Assembly (NCBI GenBank): GCA_024231955.1
Contig: JAAEPZ010000538.1
Coordinates: 310,001 to 374,000 of the forward strand
Reading direction: 5' to 3'
DNA from: a bacterium
GTDB lineage: Bacteria > Krumholzibacteriota > Krumholzibacteriia > JACNKJ01
Length of the DNA stretch: 64,000 bases
Positions within the stretch are counted from its first letter, which is position 1. Each line of letters starts with the position of its first letter. The notes beneath the pieces were generated by a model. The model was not told the origin of the DNA, ran no database searches, and saw only the letters and a program-made list of their open reading frames with translations. Shown piece after piece: positions 36,551 to 45,760 of this stretch. The translations under genes were made by a program, and so were the position numbers.

Positions 36551-39500
36551 ATGAGATCAATATTCTGTCCTCTTTCGGTACTGCTCATCATACTTTGCAT
36601 ATTACCCGGTGCGGCACTGAGTGAGATCGTGATCAATGAGGTATTGAGTCGAAATGCCACCGGCATTCTGGATGAGGATTGCGACAACGAAGACTGGATC
36701 GAGATCTTCAACTCCGGTCCCGAACCGATCAATCTGATGAATTACGGGCTCTCCGATGACACCGACGACCCTTTCAAGTGGGTTTTCCCCGATATTGTAT
36801 TGCACCCGAACTACCATCTCCTGGTGTTCGCATCGGGCAAGGACCGCCATCTCACGTCGGTGATCTGGGACACGGTCATCGACATGGGGGATCTCTGGCG
36901 CTATCGCGTGAACACCTCGGCACCGCCCTCGGACTGGAGTGATCCGGGATTCGATGACGGCGGCTGGAGCTGTGGACCCACCGGAATCGGCAATGGGGAT
37001 GGCGATGACGCCACAGAGATCCAGCAGTGCATCTCCTTTTGCGCGCGCAGGGAGTTCGGCGTCGACGATCCCGACAATATCCGGCAGCTGTATTTGCACA
37101 TCGATTATGATGACGCATTCGTGGCCCGCCTCAACGGCGTCGAGATTGTTCGCGTCAATATCGGCAGTGGAGAGGTGGAGTGGAACGAAGCCGCGCACTC
37201 CTCCTCGGAGGCGCTGATGTATCGCGGCGGTTTGCCCGCCTGCTGGTGCGTGGAGGATCCGGCCGCCTTGCTGGTGCCGGGCGACAATGTTCTTGCGGTC
37301 GAGGTGCACAACTCGAGTCACGGTTCGGACCTGAGCTTCATCCCCTTCCTCTCTTTGGGGATGGATGTCAAACAGGAGGGGGGGGCGACGCAATCCGATA
37401 TCGTCGGCCATCTCCTGCCGCAGTTGCACGCGAACTTCAAGATCTCGTCCGAGGGGGAGACGATCACGCTGCACGACCCGCAGGGAGCCCTGGTGGATCA
37501 TGTCTTCAGCGGAGCGCCGGGTGGCGACCTCTCATTCGGGCGGGGACCGGACGGCGCCGACAACTGGCTTTACTATCTCGAGCCGACACCGCGCGAACCC
37601 AACGGACTCGACGGCCACCCCGCCATCGCCCCGAAACCCATGTTCACGCTTCCCAACGGGCTCTACGGCATGCCCATCACGGTGGCGCTGTTCGTGCCGT
37701 TGTCGGAGGCGTCCATCCACTATACGTTGGACGGCAGCCCTCCGGATCAGGGGAGCCCACGCTATGAAACCCCCCTCTTTCTGACCGAAACCGAGTCCAT
37801 CCGTGCGATCACTTTCGCTCCGGATACCTATCCCAGCGAGATCGTGACGCACAGCTACGTCATCGACGACCCCTCCGAGCTGCCCATCACCTGCTTCACC
37901 ACCGATCCCTACAACCTCTGGGACGAGGACTACGGCATCTTCTTCGGGGACAATGTCTGGGAGAGCTGGGAGCGACCGATACACGTGGAGTTCTTCGAAA
38001 CAGACGGCCGCAAGGTCATTGATCAGGATGCCGGTGCGAAGGTTTTCGGCGGGTATTCGCGCCACAACGCCCAGAAGTCCCTGCGGTTCATCGCCCGCGG
38101 GAGTTACGGCAACGGGAAGTTCGAGCACCCGTTCTTTGCCGATCGCAATTTCGATACCTTCGATCAACTCGTCTGGCGCAACGCGGGCACCGATTGGGCT
38201 CACTCCAGTTTCCGCGATGGCCTGGCTCAGCAGATCCTGGCGCACACCGACCTCGACCGATTGGCCTTCCGCCCAACCCGCACCTACCTGAATGGGGAGT
38301 ACTGGGGGTTGTACAATATCCGCGAACGGCGTGATGAGGACTACCTGGCGGCCAATCATGGGGTCTCGCCGGACAGCCTGGATCTGATATGCAACTTTCA
38401 CAGTGCGGAAGCCGGTTCGATTGACGGCTACAACGAGATGGTCACCTATATCGAGGAGCACGACCTCGCGGTCGGCGAGTACTACGATTATATCCTCACT
38501 CAAATGGACGAGACGCAGTTCGCCGATTACCAGATATTCAACATCTATCTCGGCAACACCGACTGGCCCGGCAACAATGCCGCATGGTGGCGGCCCTGGT
38601 CGGGGGACACGAGATGGCGCTGGATCATCTACGACCTGGATCTGACCACCGGGCTGGGCGATGGAGCCTTCAACTTCAACAGTCTCGCCTTTGCGCTCGA
38701 ACCGGACGGTCCCGTCTGGCCCAACCCGCCCCGCTCCACGTTTCTGTTGCGCAACCTCATTCGCAACGAGCGGTTCCTGACCATGTTCATCAATCGGTTC
38801 TCCGACCACATGAACAGCAGTCTGTTGCCGGCTCCCACCCTGGCCCTGCTCGATCTGTTCGCCGCGAATATCGAGGATGAGATCGGCCGGCACCATGCCC
38901 ACTGGAACATCCCTCCGGGCCACTGGCAGACCGCCCTGAACAACATCGAGCGATTCCTCAACAACCGCCCGGCCTTCATGCGGTCATTCATCGCCGACGA
39001 GTTCGATCTCGACGATGAGATCACGCTGAGCCTGAACATCTCTCCGCCGGGTGCGGGGGTTATCCGGCTCTCCGCGACCGAGGTGGATGCAGACTGGTCC
39101 GGCATCTACTTCCAGGGGGTTCCCATCACGGTGACTGCGATACCGGCGGTCGGCCACGAATTCCTCTCCTGGTCGGACGCAGCGCTTCCCGCCGCGACCA
39201 GCGTTGTTCTCAATCCCGAGGGGGACTACAGTCTGACGGTCAATTTCACAACGGACGCCACGGCGGTCAGGGCCGTGATCAACGAGATCAACTACAGCTC
39301 CTCCGATGATTTCGATCCGGGCGACTGGGTGGAATTCACCAACCCGACTGCGCATGATCTCGATCTCACGGGATGGATCCTCAAGGATGGCGATGACGAC
39401 CATGCTTTCGGATTTCCCGCCGGCACCGTGCTCTCCTCCGGCGGCTATCTCGTGGTTTGCCGTGACACCGATGATTTCCTCGACTGCTTCCCGTATGTCA

Positions 39501-40045
39501 CCTGCGTCGCGGGGGAGATGGATTTCGGGTTCAGCGGCTCGGGCGAATCCCTGCGGCTTTTCGACAACTATGGTCAACTCTACGATGTCGTGGAATACGC
39601 CGACTGCGCACCCTGGCCGGAGATGCCGGAGGGGAACGGTCCCACGCTTGTGCTGCTGGATCCCCTGGCGGATAACGCCTTGCCCGCCAGTTGGGACGTT
39701 TCGCACGAACACGGCACGCCGGGCACCCGGAACATCGCCGACCCGACCTCCGTGGAGGCCGCGCCGGCGGTGACGCGTCTTGGCCGCCCCTATCCCAATC
39801 CCTTCAACCCCTCCACCCGGATCGACTTCAGCCTGGCTGAGGCCGGGAGGGTGAAGATCCGCATCTTGGATGTCGGCGGCCGGTGCGTCAAAACGCTGCT
39901 GGACGGTAGACGTGAGCCGGGCGAGTACGAACTGACCTGGCGGGGGCGCAACGATAATGGTCAACTGCTCCCCTCAGGCCTTTACCTGCTCCGGATGGAG
40001 TGCGCCGATCGGGGCTATACGCAGCGCCTGATGCTCTTGAAATAA
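36551..40045 (+). CDS. Secreted CotH-kinase / lamin-tail protein with sorting domain
   Basis: 1164 residues with a signal peptide (LSVLLIILCILPGAALS). Domain order: a lamin-tail domain (about 25-110; IVINEVLSRNATGILDEDCD), a jelly-roll segment (about 110-270), a chitobiase C-terminal-like repeat (about 375-440; ASIHYTLDGSPPDQGSPRYE), a CotH kinase domain (about 475-815), a bacterial InlB-like repeat (about 830-900; GHEFLSWSDAALPA), a second lamin-tail domain (about 905-1050; AVINEINYSSSDDFDPGDWV) and the sorting domain (YPNPFNPSTRIDFSLA, GLYLLRMECADRG). Key CotH segments are GGYSRHNAQKSLRF, YLNGEYWGLYNIRERRDEDY and WRWIIYDLDLTTG (metal-binding acids). CotH enzymes phosphorylate proteins outside the cell; substrate here unknown. 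Confidence 0.9.
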   Translation: MRSIFCPLSVLLIILCILPGAALSEIVINEVLSRNATGILDEDCDNEDWIEIFNSGPEPINLMNYGLSDDTDDPFKWVFPDIVLHPNYHLLVFASGKDRHLTSVIWDTVIDMGDLWRYRVNTSAPPSDWSDPGFDDGGWSCGPTGIGNGDGDDATEIQQCISFCARREFGVDDPDNIRQLYLHIDYDDAFVARLNGVEIVRVNIGSGEVEWNEAAHSSSEALMYRGGLPACWCVEDPAALLVPGDNVLAVEVHNSSHGSDLSFIPFLSLGMDVKQEGGATQSDIVGHLLPQLHANFKISSEGETITLHDPQGALVDHVFSGAPGGDLSFGRGPDGADNWLYYLEPTPREPNGLDGHPAIAPKPMFTLPNGLYGMPITVALFVPLSEASIHYTLDGSPPDQGSPRYETPLFLTETESIRAITFAPDTYPSEIVTHSYVIDDPSELPITCFTTDPYNLWDEDYGIFFGDNVWESWERPIHVEFFETDGRKVIDQDAGAKVFGGYSRHNAQKSLRFIARGSYGNGKFEHPFFADRNFDTFDQLVWRNAGTDWAHSSFRDGLAQQILAHTDLDRLAFRPTRTYLNGEYWGLYNIRERRDEDYLAANHGVSPDSLDLICNFHSAEAGSIDGYNEMVTYIEEHDLAVGEYYDYILTQMDETQFADYQIFNIYLGNTDWPGNNAAWWRPWSGDTRWRWIIYDLDLTTGLGDGAFNFNSLAFALEPDGPVWPNPPRSTFLLRNLIRNERFLTMFINRFSDHMNSSLLPAPTLALLDLFAANIEDEIGRHHAHWNIPPGHWQTALNNIERFLNNRPAFMRSFIADEFDLDDEITLSLNISPPGAGVIRLSATEVDADWSGIYFQGVPITVTAIPAVGHEFLSWSDAALPAATSVVLNPEGDYSLTVNFTTDATAVRAVINEINYSSSDDFDPGDWVEFTNPTAHDLDLTGWILKDGDDDHAFGFPAGTVLSSGGYLVVCRDTDDFLDCFPYVTCVAGEMDFGFSGSGESLRLFDNYGQLYDVVEYADCAPWPEMPEGNGPTLVLLDPLADNALPASWDVSHEHGTPGTRNIADPTSVEAAPAVTRLGRPYPNPFNPSTRIDFSLAEAGRVKIRILDVGGRCVKTLLDGRREPGEYELTWRGRNDNGQLLPSGLYLLRMECADRGYTQRLMLLK

Positions 40046-40213
40046 CGTGTAATACACCGGCACTCTCCGAACCGGCCGATCCCGGCTCACCAGGGGATAA
40101 CTCAGCTCATTTGCCGCATCCTGTTGTCGAGACGCGCTTCCGATGCTATCTTTTCCGGCAATTCCGGGGCTGAACGCCCCCCTTTCCAACCTATCTGCAC
40201 AAAGGGAAAACTC

Positions 40214-41614
40214 ATGGCAGATCACATGATATCCGCACTGCTGGCAGGCGAACGGCCCGCCGGCACTCAAGTCGTCGTAAAGGGCTGGGTGCGCACGAAC
40301 CGCAGCTCCAAAGCGGGGATCTCCTTCATTCAGGTTCACGATGGAACCTGTTTCGACGCCATCCAGGTGGTCGTCCCCAACTCCCTGAATAATTACGACG
40401 ACGAGGTTCAGCGGTTGAGCGCCGGTTGCGCAGTGATCTGCACCGGAGAGCTGGCGGAATCGCAGGGCAAGGGGCAGACGTTCGAGATTCAGGCCGAGAC
40501 CGTGGAGGTCATAGGCTGGATCGACGATCCCGAGACCTATCCGATCACCCCCAAGCGGCACAGTTTCGAATACCTGCGGGATGTCGCGCACCTCAGGATC
40601 CGCACGAACACTTTCGGCGCGGTTGCCCGCGTGCGCGATTGCCTGGCCCAGGCCACTCAGCGGTTCTTCCACGAGAACAAGTACTTCTGGGTACATACGC
40701 CTCTGATCAGCGCCAGTGACGCCGAAGGTGCCGGCGAGCTCTTCCGGGTCTCGACCCTGGACATGCTCAACCTGCCCCGCACCGAGGAGGGGGGGATCGA
40801 TTACAGCGAGGACTTCTTCGGCAAGGAGGCATTCCTGGCCGTGTCGGGGCAGCTCAATGTCGAATCCTATTGTCAGGCGCTGACTCGCGTCTACACATTC
40901 GGTCCGACCTTCAGGGCAGAGAACTCCAACACGAGTCGCCACCTCTGCGAGTTCTGGATGGTGGAACCCGAGCTGGCGTTCGCCGACCTGAACGACGATG
41001 CGGATCTCGCCGAGCAGTATCTCCGCTACATCTTCAAGGCGGCTCTGGAGGAGCGGGCGGACGACATGGCGTTCTTCGCCAAGTTCATCGACAAAGAGGC
41101 CGTGACGCGCCTGGAGGCCTTTGTCGAAAGCAGTTTCGAACGTCTCGAATACGGCGATGCGATCACCGCACTGGAGAGGGCGAAGAGGAAGTTCGAGTTT
41201 CCCGTCAAGTGGGGCATCGATCTGCAGTCCGAGCATGAGCGCTTCCTGTGCGAGGAGTACTGCAAGCGGCCGGTTGTCGTGATGAACTATCCGAAGGAGA
41301 TCAAGGCCTTCTACATGCGGATGAACGACGACGGCAAGACCGTCGCCGCCATGGATGTTCTTGCGCCGGGCATGGGTGAGATCATCGGCGGCAGTCAGCG
41401 TGAGGAGCGGCTTGGCGTGCTCGACGAGCGCATCACCTCGCTGGGACTCAATGTCGACGACTACTGGTGGTACCGCGATCTGCGTCGCTTCGGCACCGTG
41501 CCGCACGCCGGGTTCGGCCTCGGGTTCGACCGCGCGGTCTGTTATGTGACGGGGATGAAGAACATCCGCGACGTCATCCCCTTCCCGCGGACACCCAAAC
41601 ACGCCGAGTTCTAG
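40214..41614 (+). CDS. asnS: Asparaginyl-tRNA synthetase
   Basis: 466 residues, the usual bacterial AsnRS length. An N-terminal OB-fold anticodon-binding domain ([28 protein letters not shown]) precedes the class II core: [13 protein letters not shown], motif 2 [21 protein letters not shown] and motif 3 [26 protein letters not shown] and [21 protein letters not shown] contain the asparagine and ATP pocket. It charges tRNA-Asn with asparagine in the cytoplasm. The start is preceded by the weak AAGGGAAAA; an extended N-terminus from 40124 has no family match. A more divergent relative occupies the left edge of the window. Confidence 0.97.
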   Translation: MADHMISALLAGERPAGTQVVVKGWVRTNRSSKAGISFIQVHDGTCFDAIQVVVPNSLNNYDDEVQRLSAGCAVICTGELAESQGKGQTFEIQAETVEVIGWIDDPETYPITPKRHSFEYLRDVAHLRIRTNTFGAVARVRDCLAQATQRFFHENKYFWVHTPLISASDAEGAGELFRVSTLDMLNLPRTEEGGIDYSEDFFGKEAFLAVSGQLNVESYCQALTRVYTFGPTFRAENSNTSRHLCEFWMVEPELAFADLNDDADLAEQYLRYIFKAALEERADDMAFFAKFIDKEAVTRLEAFVESSFERLEYGDAITALERAKRKFEFPVKWGIDLQSEHERFLCEEYCKRPVVVMNYPKEIKAFYMRMNDDGKTVAAMDVLAPGMGEIIGGSQREERLGVLDERITSLGLNVDDYWWYRDLRRFGTVPHAGFGLGFDRAVCYVTGMKNIRDVIPFPRTPKHAEF

Positions 41615-41646
41615 CGGGCTGAAATCGAGTACGTAGGATAAGCAAG

Positions 41647-41710
41647 CCCGCTCCTCCCATCCACCCCCTTCAATGCGAAGTCGGTCGGTATCGGGATGAG
41701 CGGGTTTTTT
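41647..41710 (+). terminator. Terminator of asnS
   Basis: CCCGCTCCTCCC pairs with GGGATGAGCGGG (12 bp, one mismatch) across a 34-base loop and is followed by TTTTTT. Confidence 0.8.
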
Positions 41711-41886
41711 CATTTCACCCCTCAAGGGCGTGGTGATTCCGACGATACCGTCTACCGTAAATCTCCCATGAGTGCAACTGAGGACATGACAATGTGTTAG
41801 GCGAATCGCACCTTCATCTCTTTGTCGACCTTTGGCAGCTATCTTGCGTTGCAGCTCATCCGTATTTGGGATAAAGATTGCATATC

Positions 41887-41905
41887 TGCAACACTTGGTG
41901 TTGCA
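41887..41905. promoter_or_regulatory. Perfect inverted repeat before the octaheme cytochrome gene
   Basis: TGCAACAC-TTG-GTGTTGCA, a perfect 8-bp inverted repeat with a 3-base centre, 47 bp upstream of the ATG at 41952. Size and symmetry fit a dimeric regulator site or an mRNA hairpin; no known box (for example FNR) matches. Confidence 0.4.
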
Positions 41906-41951
41906 CAGTCTTTCGAGCGAGCAGGCATTCCTGAAAATGGGGGTAAAGGAA

Positions 41952-43598
41952 ATGATTGCGATTCTGAGGAGGAAACTGCCGCTGGCGGGTAGAGCAGGTC
42001 TCCCGCTGTGGTTGATCCTGTTGATGGTCTCCAGTCCGGGTCCGGCGGATGATACGGCTCCCGGCAGAACTCTGGCCCAGCAAGCGGTTCAGGAGTATGA
42101 AGCCTGGATCACCGCCGATCATGCGGATATGGAGATCCTGCAGCAGGAGTTCACGTCCGGTCCCGAAGTGACCCAGGCCTGCTTGAGTTGCCACACATTG
42201 GCGGCGAAGCAATTCCACAAAACCATCCACTGGACCTGGCTCGATCCCAACGCCGATCCCTCCGAGCGGATCGGCAAGGCCGGAATCACGCTGAACAACT
42301 TCTGCATCAGCATCATCTCCAACTGGCCGCGATGCACTTCGTGCCATGCGGGCTACGGCTGGAAAGACGCCAGTTTCGATTTCAGTGACGAGACCAAAGT
42401 GGACTGCCTTGTCTGCCACGAGCAGACGAGCACCTACAAGAAATTCCCCACAGGTGCGGGGCACCCGGTCAGCAAGCCGACGGTCTTCAAGGGCAACGGC
42501 AAAACATTCAATCCGCCGGACTGGAATCTGGTGGCGCAAAGTGTCGCCCGCCCTACTCGGCAGAATTGCGGCAACTGCCACTTCAGAGGGGGCGGCGGCG
42601 ATGCGGTCAAGCATGGGGACCTTGATTCATCCCTGGAGCATCCCGACATGGTTCTCGATGTTCACATGGGTGAGGATGGCAAGAACTTCGATTGCATTCG
42701 CTGCCATTCGACCACTGCGCACAAGGTCGCGGGTCGGGCGTATTCCACCCCTGCAGCTCCGGATCGCAGGAGTTTGCTGGAGGATGATGAACTGCCCAGA
42801 ATCATGTGCGAGTCATGCCACAGCGCCACCCCGCACGTGAGTGGCTCGAAGGCCAATGACCACACCGACAAGGTTGCCTGCCAGAGTTGCCATATCCCCA
42901 CCTTTGCGCGGGTCATCCCGACGAAGATGAACTGGGACTGGTCCACCGCCGGGCGCAAGAAGGAGGGCAAGGGGGTGATCGAGAAGGGACCTACGGGCAA
43001 GCCGAGCTACCACTTCAAGAAGGGCGATTTCGTCTGGGAGAAGAGCGTGGTGCCCGAGTACTACTGGTACAATGGCGCGATGCAGACTCTTACAGCCGAA
43101 GACACGATCGATCCGACACGGGTTGTGGCCATCAACATGCCCCAGGGCTCAAAGGCTGAGCCGAACGCCAGGATCTACCCCTTCAAGGTGCATCGCGGCA
43201 GGCAGGGATATGATGTCGTCAATAAAACTCTGCTGATCCCCCATCTCGTCGGGAAGAAGGGCACCGCTGCCTATTGGGGCAGTTGGGATTGGAATCGCGC
43301 TTTTACCAGCGGCATGGAGCAGGCCGGGCTGCCCTTTAGCGGCGAATTCGACTGGGTGGAGACCAAGTACCATTATCCGACCACGCATATGGTGGCGCCG
43401 AAGGAGAATGTCGTCGGCTGCTCCGAGTGCCACTCGCCGGAGGGGCGACTGGCCGACCTGAGCGGGTTCTACATGCCCGGCAGGGACAGTTACCGGCTGG
43501 TGGATATCATCGGTCTCCTGATGGTGATCGGTTCACTCCTGGCCGTGATCGTTCACGGGCTGGGTCGTCTGTTCTCCCGCAATGGACAAGGGGGTTGA
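41952..43598 (+). CDS. Octaheme c-type cytochrome (tetrathionate reductase family)
   Basis: 548 residues. The start at 41952 has GGGGTAAAGGAA upstream and opens a signal peptide (LPLWLILLMVSSPGPA). Eight heme motifs are present: CLSCH, CTSCH, CLVCH, CGNCH, CIRCH, CESCH, CQSCH and CSECH. Number, spacing and the long stretch between hemes seven and eight (PYHFKKGDFVWEK-like region, NMPQGSKAEPNARIYPFKVH) fit the octaheme tetrathionate reductase family (Otr), which also reduces nitrite and hydroxylamine. A C-terminal membrane helix (VDIIGLLMVIGSLLAVIVHG) anchors it. The next gene, two bases later, encodes its likely membrane cytochrome b partner. The physiological acceptor is uncertain. Confidence 0.92.
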   Translation: MIAILRRKLPLAGRAGLPLWLILLMVSSPGPADDTAPGRTLAQQAVQEYEAWITADHADMEILQQEFTSGPEVTQACLSCHTLAAKQFHKTIHWTWLDPNADPSERIGKAGITLNNFCISIISNWPRCTSCHAGYGWKDASFDFSDETKVDCLVCHEQTSTYKKFPTGAGHPVSKPTVFKGNGKTFNPPDWNLVAQSVARPTRQNCGNCHFRGGGGDAVKHGDLDSSLEHPDMVLDVHMGEDGKNFDCIRCHSTTAHKVAGRAYSTPAAPDRRSLLEDDELPRIMCESCHSATPHVSGSKANDHTDKVACQSCHIPTFARVIPTKMNWDWSTAGRKKEGKGVIEKGPTGKPSYHFKKGDFVWEKSVVPEYYWYNGAMQTLTAEDTIDPTRVVAINMPQGSKAEPNARIYPFKVHRGRQGYDVVNKTLLIPHLVGKKGTAAYWGSWDWNRAFTSGMEQAGLPFSGEFDWVETKYHYPTTHMVAPKENVVGCSECHSPEGRLADLSGFYMPGRDSYRLVDIIGLLMVIGSLLAVIVHGLGRLFSRNGQGG

Positions 43599-43600
43599 TC

Positions 43601-44248
43601 GTGGCTAACGGACAAATGAAGAACACCTACGTATTCTCCCGCTATGAGCGCCTCTGGCACTGGCTTCAGACTCTGGCCATTCTCGCTCTGCTCTGCACCG
43701 GCTTTCAGGTCAAGGGACTTTTCAATCTCATCGGATTCGAGAAGGCCGTGAAGCTGCACAATACGATCGGACTTGGCTGGTTGATAGCATTCGCTTTCTT
43801 CGTCTTCTGGATCTTCACGACTGGTGAATGGAAGCAATACATACCGACCTCCAAGAAGATGGCCGCCGTTGTGCGCTATTACCTGCGGGGTATCTTCAAG
43901 GGTGAGCCGCACCCTGTGCCGCGCAGCAAGGACAGCAAGCATAATCCGCTGCAACGTCTGACCTACCTGTTGCTGGCGCTGCTTCTGCTGCCGATCCAGA
44001 TGGTGTCGGGCTTCCTCTACTGGTCCTACAACAACTGGGAGGCCTGGGGTCTGACCTGGCTGAACCTGTCCGTCGTCAGCATCGTCCACCTAGTCTGCGC
44101 TTTCGCCATCCTCTCCTTCCTTATCACCCATGTCTACATGGTCACGACCGGTCACAAGGTGAGCGCCCACATGCGGGCCATGGTCACGGGTTGGGAGGAG
44201 ATAGAGTCCGATACCGAGGTGGAGGAGTGGGAGAAGAAACGGACCTGA
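43601..44248 (+). CDS. Membrane cytochrome b (formate dehydrogenase gamma / thiosulfate reductase type)
   Basis: The GTG at 43601 follows AAGGGGG at six bases. The 215-residue protein has four to five membrane helices and heme-ligand histidines at helix starts (YERLWHWLQTLAILALLCTG, KLHNTIGLGWLIAFAFFVF, IVHLVCAFAILSFLITHVYM). This is the cytochrome b561/NapC-partner fold that passes quinol electrons to periplasmic cytochromes. Located two bases after the octaheme cytochrome gene, it is the probable quinol-oxidising partner, and the operon ends at a terminator 30 bp downstream. Confidence 0.9.
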   Translation: MANGQMKNTYVFSRYERLWHWLQTLAILALLCTGFQVKGLFNLIGFEKAVKLHNTIGLGWLIAFAFFVFWIFTTGEWKQYIPTSKKMAAVVRYYLRGIFKGEPHPVPRSKDSKHNPLQRLTYLLLALLLLPIQMVSGFLYWSYNNWEAWGLTWLNLSVVSIVHLVCAFAILSFLITHVYMVTTGHKVSAHMRAMVTGWEEIESDTEVEEWEKKRT

Positions 44249-44278
44249 CGACCTGATGTCGTCACCTCAATGCAATCG

Positions 44279-44314
44279 CCCGCTCACAGAGGACTGTGGG
44301 CGGGTATGTTTTTT
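44279..44314 (+). terminator. Terminator of the octaheme cytochrome operon
   Basis: An 11-bp stem (CCCGCTCACAG with CTGTGGGCGGG, one U-G, loop AGGA) followed by TATGTTTTTT. Confidence 0.87.
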
Positions 44315-44391
44315 GGGATTCGTCTGGACGTATTTCCCTGATCGTATCAGAATGGGACGGTCTGTATCACCCACTTTCCGGGGAGGCACCC

Positions 44392-45558
44392 ATGAATGAT
44401 TTCGTATTCCACAATCCGACGATGGTTATCTTTGGACGGGGACGCACGGATGAGATCGGCAAGGTTACGCAGCCCTACGGCAAGAGGGTCATGTTGCTCT
44501 ACGGGCAGGAGAGTGCGCGCAAGTCGGGCTTGTTGGCGCGTGTCGGATCCAGCCTGACAGCCGAGGGGATCGAATTCATAGAGCGGGGCGGGGTGCAGCC
44601 GAATCCCCTGTTGTCATTCGTCCGGGAGAGCGTCGAGATCTTCCGTGCCGAGAACCTGAACGCCATAGTGGCCGTCGGCGGCGGCAGCGTCATCGATTCG
44701 GCCAAGGCAATCGCGGCAGGCGTGCGTTACGCGGGTGATGTCTGGGATTTCTTCGACGCCAAGGCGCAGGTCAAGGAGGCCTGCCCGATCATGGTCGTGC
44801 TGACCCTGGCCGCCACCGCCTCGGAGATGAACAACGGGTGCGTGATCACCAACGGGGACACTCAGCAGAAGTTCGCCGCCAGCGGCCCGCCGCTGTTCCC
44901 CCGAGTCTCCATCCTGGATCCCGAGAACACCTTCGGTGTGCCGCTCGATCACTCGATGTACGGCGCCGTGGATGCCATCATCCATGTTCTCGAGGCCTAT
45001 CTCACCGGTGTCTCCGAGCCGACCCCTCTGCAGGATCGTCTGGTTGAGGGGTTGATTCCGACCATCAGGGAGGCCGCCGACGCGATTCTACTTGATCCCT
45101 GCGACTACGATGCGCGCGCGAACATGATGTGGGCGGCATCGCTGGCTCTCAATGGCCTGACGACGGCGGGCGTCAACGACTACAACTTCCCGATGCATAT
45201 GATAGAGCACTCCCTGAGCGCGCTCTACGACATCTCACACGGCGCGGGTCTCGGAATCGTGGCGCCGGCCTGGATGCGCGATGAATGCAGTCGCGCGCCA
45301 CGCAAGTTCGCCCACTTTGCCGAGAGGATTTTCGGAATTACCGGCAAGGATGATACTCACGTCGCCCTTGCCGGAATCGAGGCCCTGGAGAACTGGTTCC
45401 GGGAGCTTGGCGTGCCGGTGCGGCTGGGCGAGGCGGACATCCCGGGAGCGGATATTCCGCGTATCGCCGAGAACGCCGTGATGCTGGCAAAGCGCTGGGG
45501 CATGGGGAAGGTCTACGATGCCGCCCGCATCGAGGGTGTTTTACGGAGAGCCGATTAG
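44392..45558 (+). CDS. Iron-containing alcohol dehydrogenase (YqhD/BDH type)
   Basis: The ATG follows GGGGAGG at six bases. 388 residues of group III Fe-ADH: FHNPTMVIFGRGRTDEIG at the N-terminus, NAIVAVGGGSVIDSAKAIA (NAD(P) binding and metal) and metal-binding histidines in HMIEHSLSALYDISHGAGLGIVAPAW. The N-terminal F-x-N-P-T and the LERGGVQPNP-like stretch fit the YqhD/butanol dehydrogenase branch, which usually prefers NADPH and reduces aldehydes. The gene stands alone between two terminators. Confidence 0.95.
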   Translation: MNDFVFHNPTMVIFGRGRTDEIGKVTQPYGKRVMLLYGQESARKSGLLARVGSSLTAEGIEFIERGGVQPNPLLSFVRESVEIFRAENLNAIVAVGGGSVIDSAKAIAAGVRYAGDVWDFFDAKAQVKEACPIMVVLTLAATASEMNNGCVITNGDTQQKFAASGPPLFPRVSILDPENTFGVPLDHSMYGAVDAIIHVLEAYLTGVSEPTPLQDRLVEGLIPTIREAADAILLDPCDYDARANMMWAASLALNGLTTAGVNDYNFPMHMIEHSLSALYDISHGAGLGIVAPAWMRDECSRAPRKFAHFAERIFGITGKDDTHVALAGIEALENWFRELGVPVRLGEADIPGADIPRIAENAVMLAKRWGMGKVYDAARIEGVLRRAD

Positions 45559-45607
45559 CGCTGCCCGGAAGTGTTGAGCAGTCCTCTACATCACGCATTC
45601 GGAGAGA

Positions 45608-45641
45608 AACGGGCTCATCTGGCGCGGAGCCGGTTCTTTTT
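45608..45641 (+). terminator. Terminator after the alcohol dehydrogenase
   Basis: AAC-x-GGCTC pairs with GAGCC-x-GTT (8 bp, one mismatch) and is followed by CTTTTT. Confidence 0.6.
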
Positions 45642-45688
45642 GTGAGCAATAGGGGTTCACCGCCTACTTTTATGCTGAATTTAGCAGA

Positions 45689-45701
45689 GATAATCATTCT
45701 C
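45689..45701. promoter_or_regulatory. Fur-like half-box upstream of moeA
   Basis: GATAATCATTCTC matches 12 of 13 positions of the second part of the E. coli Fur consensus (GATAATCATTATC). It lies just upstream of a weak -35/-10 pair (TTGCAT 45706, TACTAT 45730, 18 bp apart). The first Fur hexamer is not conserved, so the role is tentative. Confidence 0.25.
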
Positions 45702-45760
45702 GTGCTTGCATCCGGACCCGTCTCCTGACTACTATTTCCCGATAATGAGGGAGATGGAGG

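Larger units (their letters stand above)
41615..41951. other. Upstream region of the octaheme cytochrome operon
   Basis: Holds the asnS terminator, then about 240 bp before the cytochrome start with a perfect small palindrome at 41887-41905. No clear -35/-10 pair was found. A longer cytochrome frame reaches back to 41832 but has no ribosome site. Confidence 0.45.

Noticed and set aside
36369..36554. A 61-codon frame ending in an ATGA overlap with the CotH start
   Set aside because: Begins next to a strong terminator, has no ribosome site and runs across the TATAAT -10 of the next gene.
45689..45701. Fur regulation of the Mo operon
   Set aside because: Only one half of the Fur box is kept, so I record the site with low confidence and do not claim iron control.
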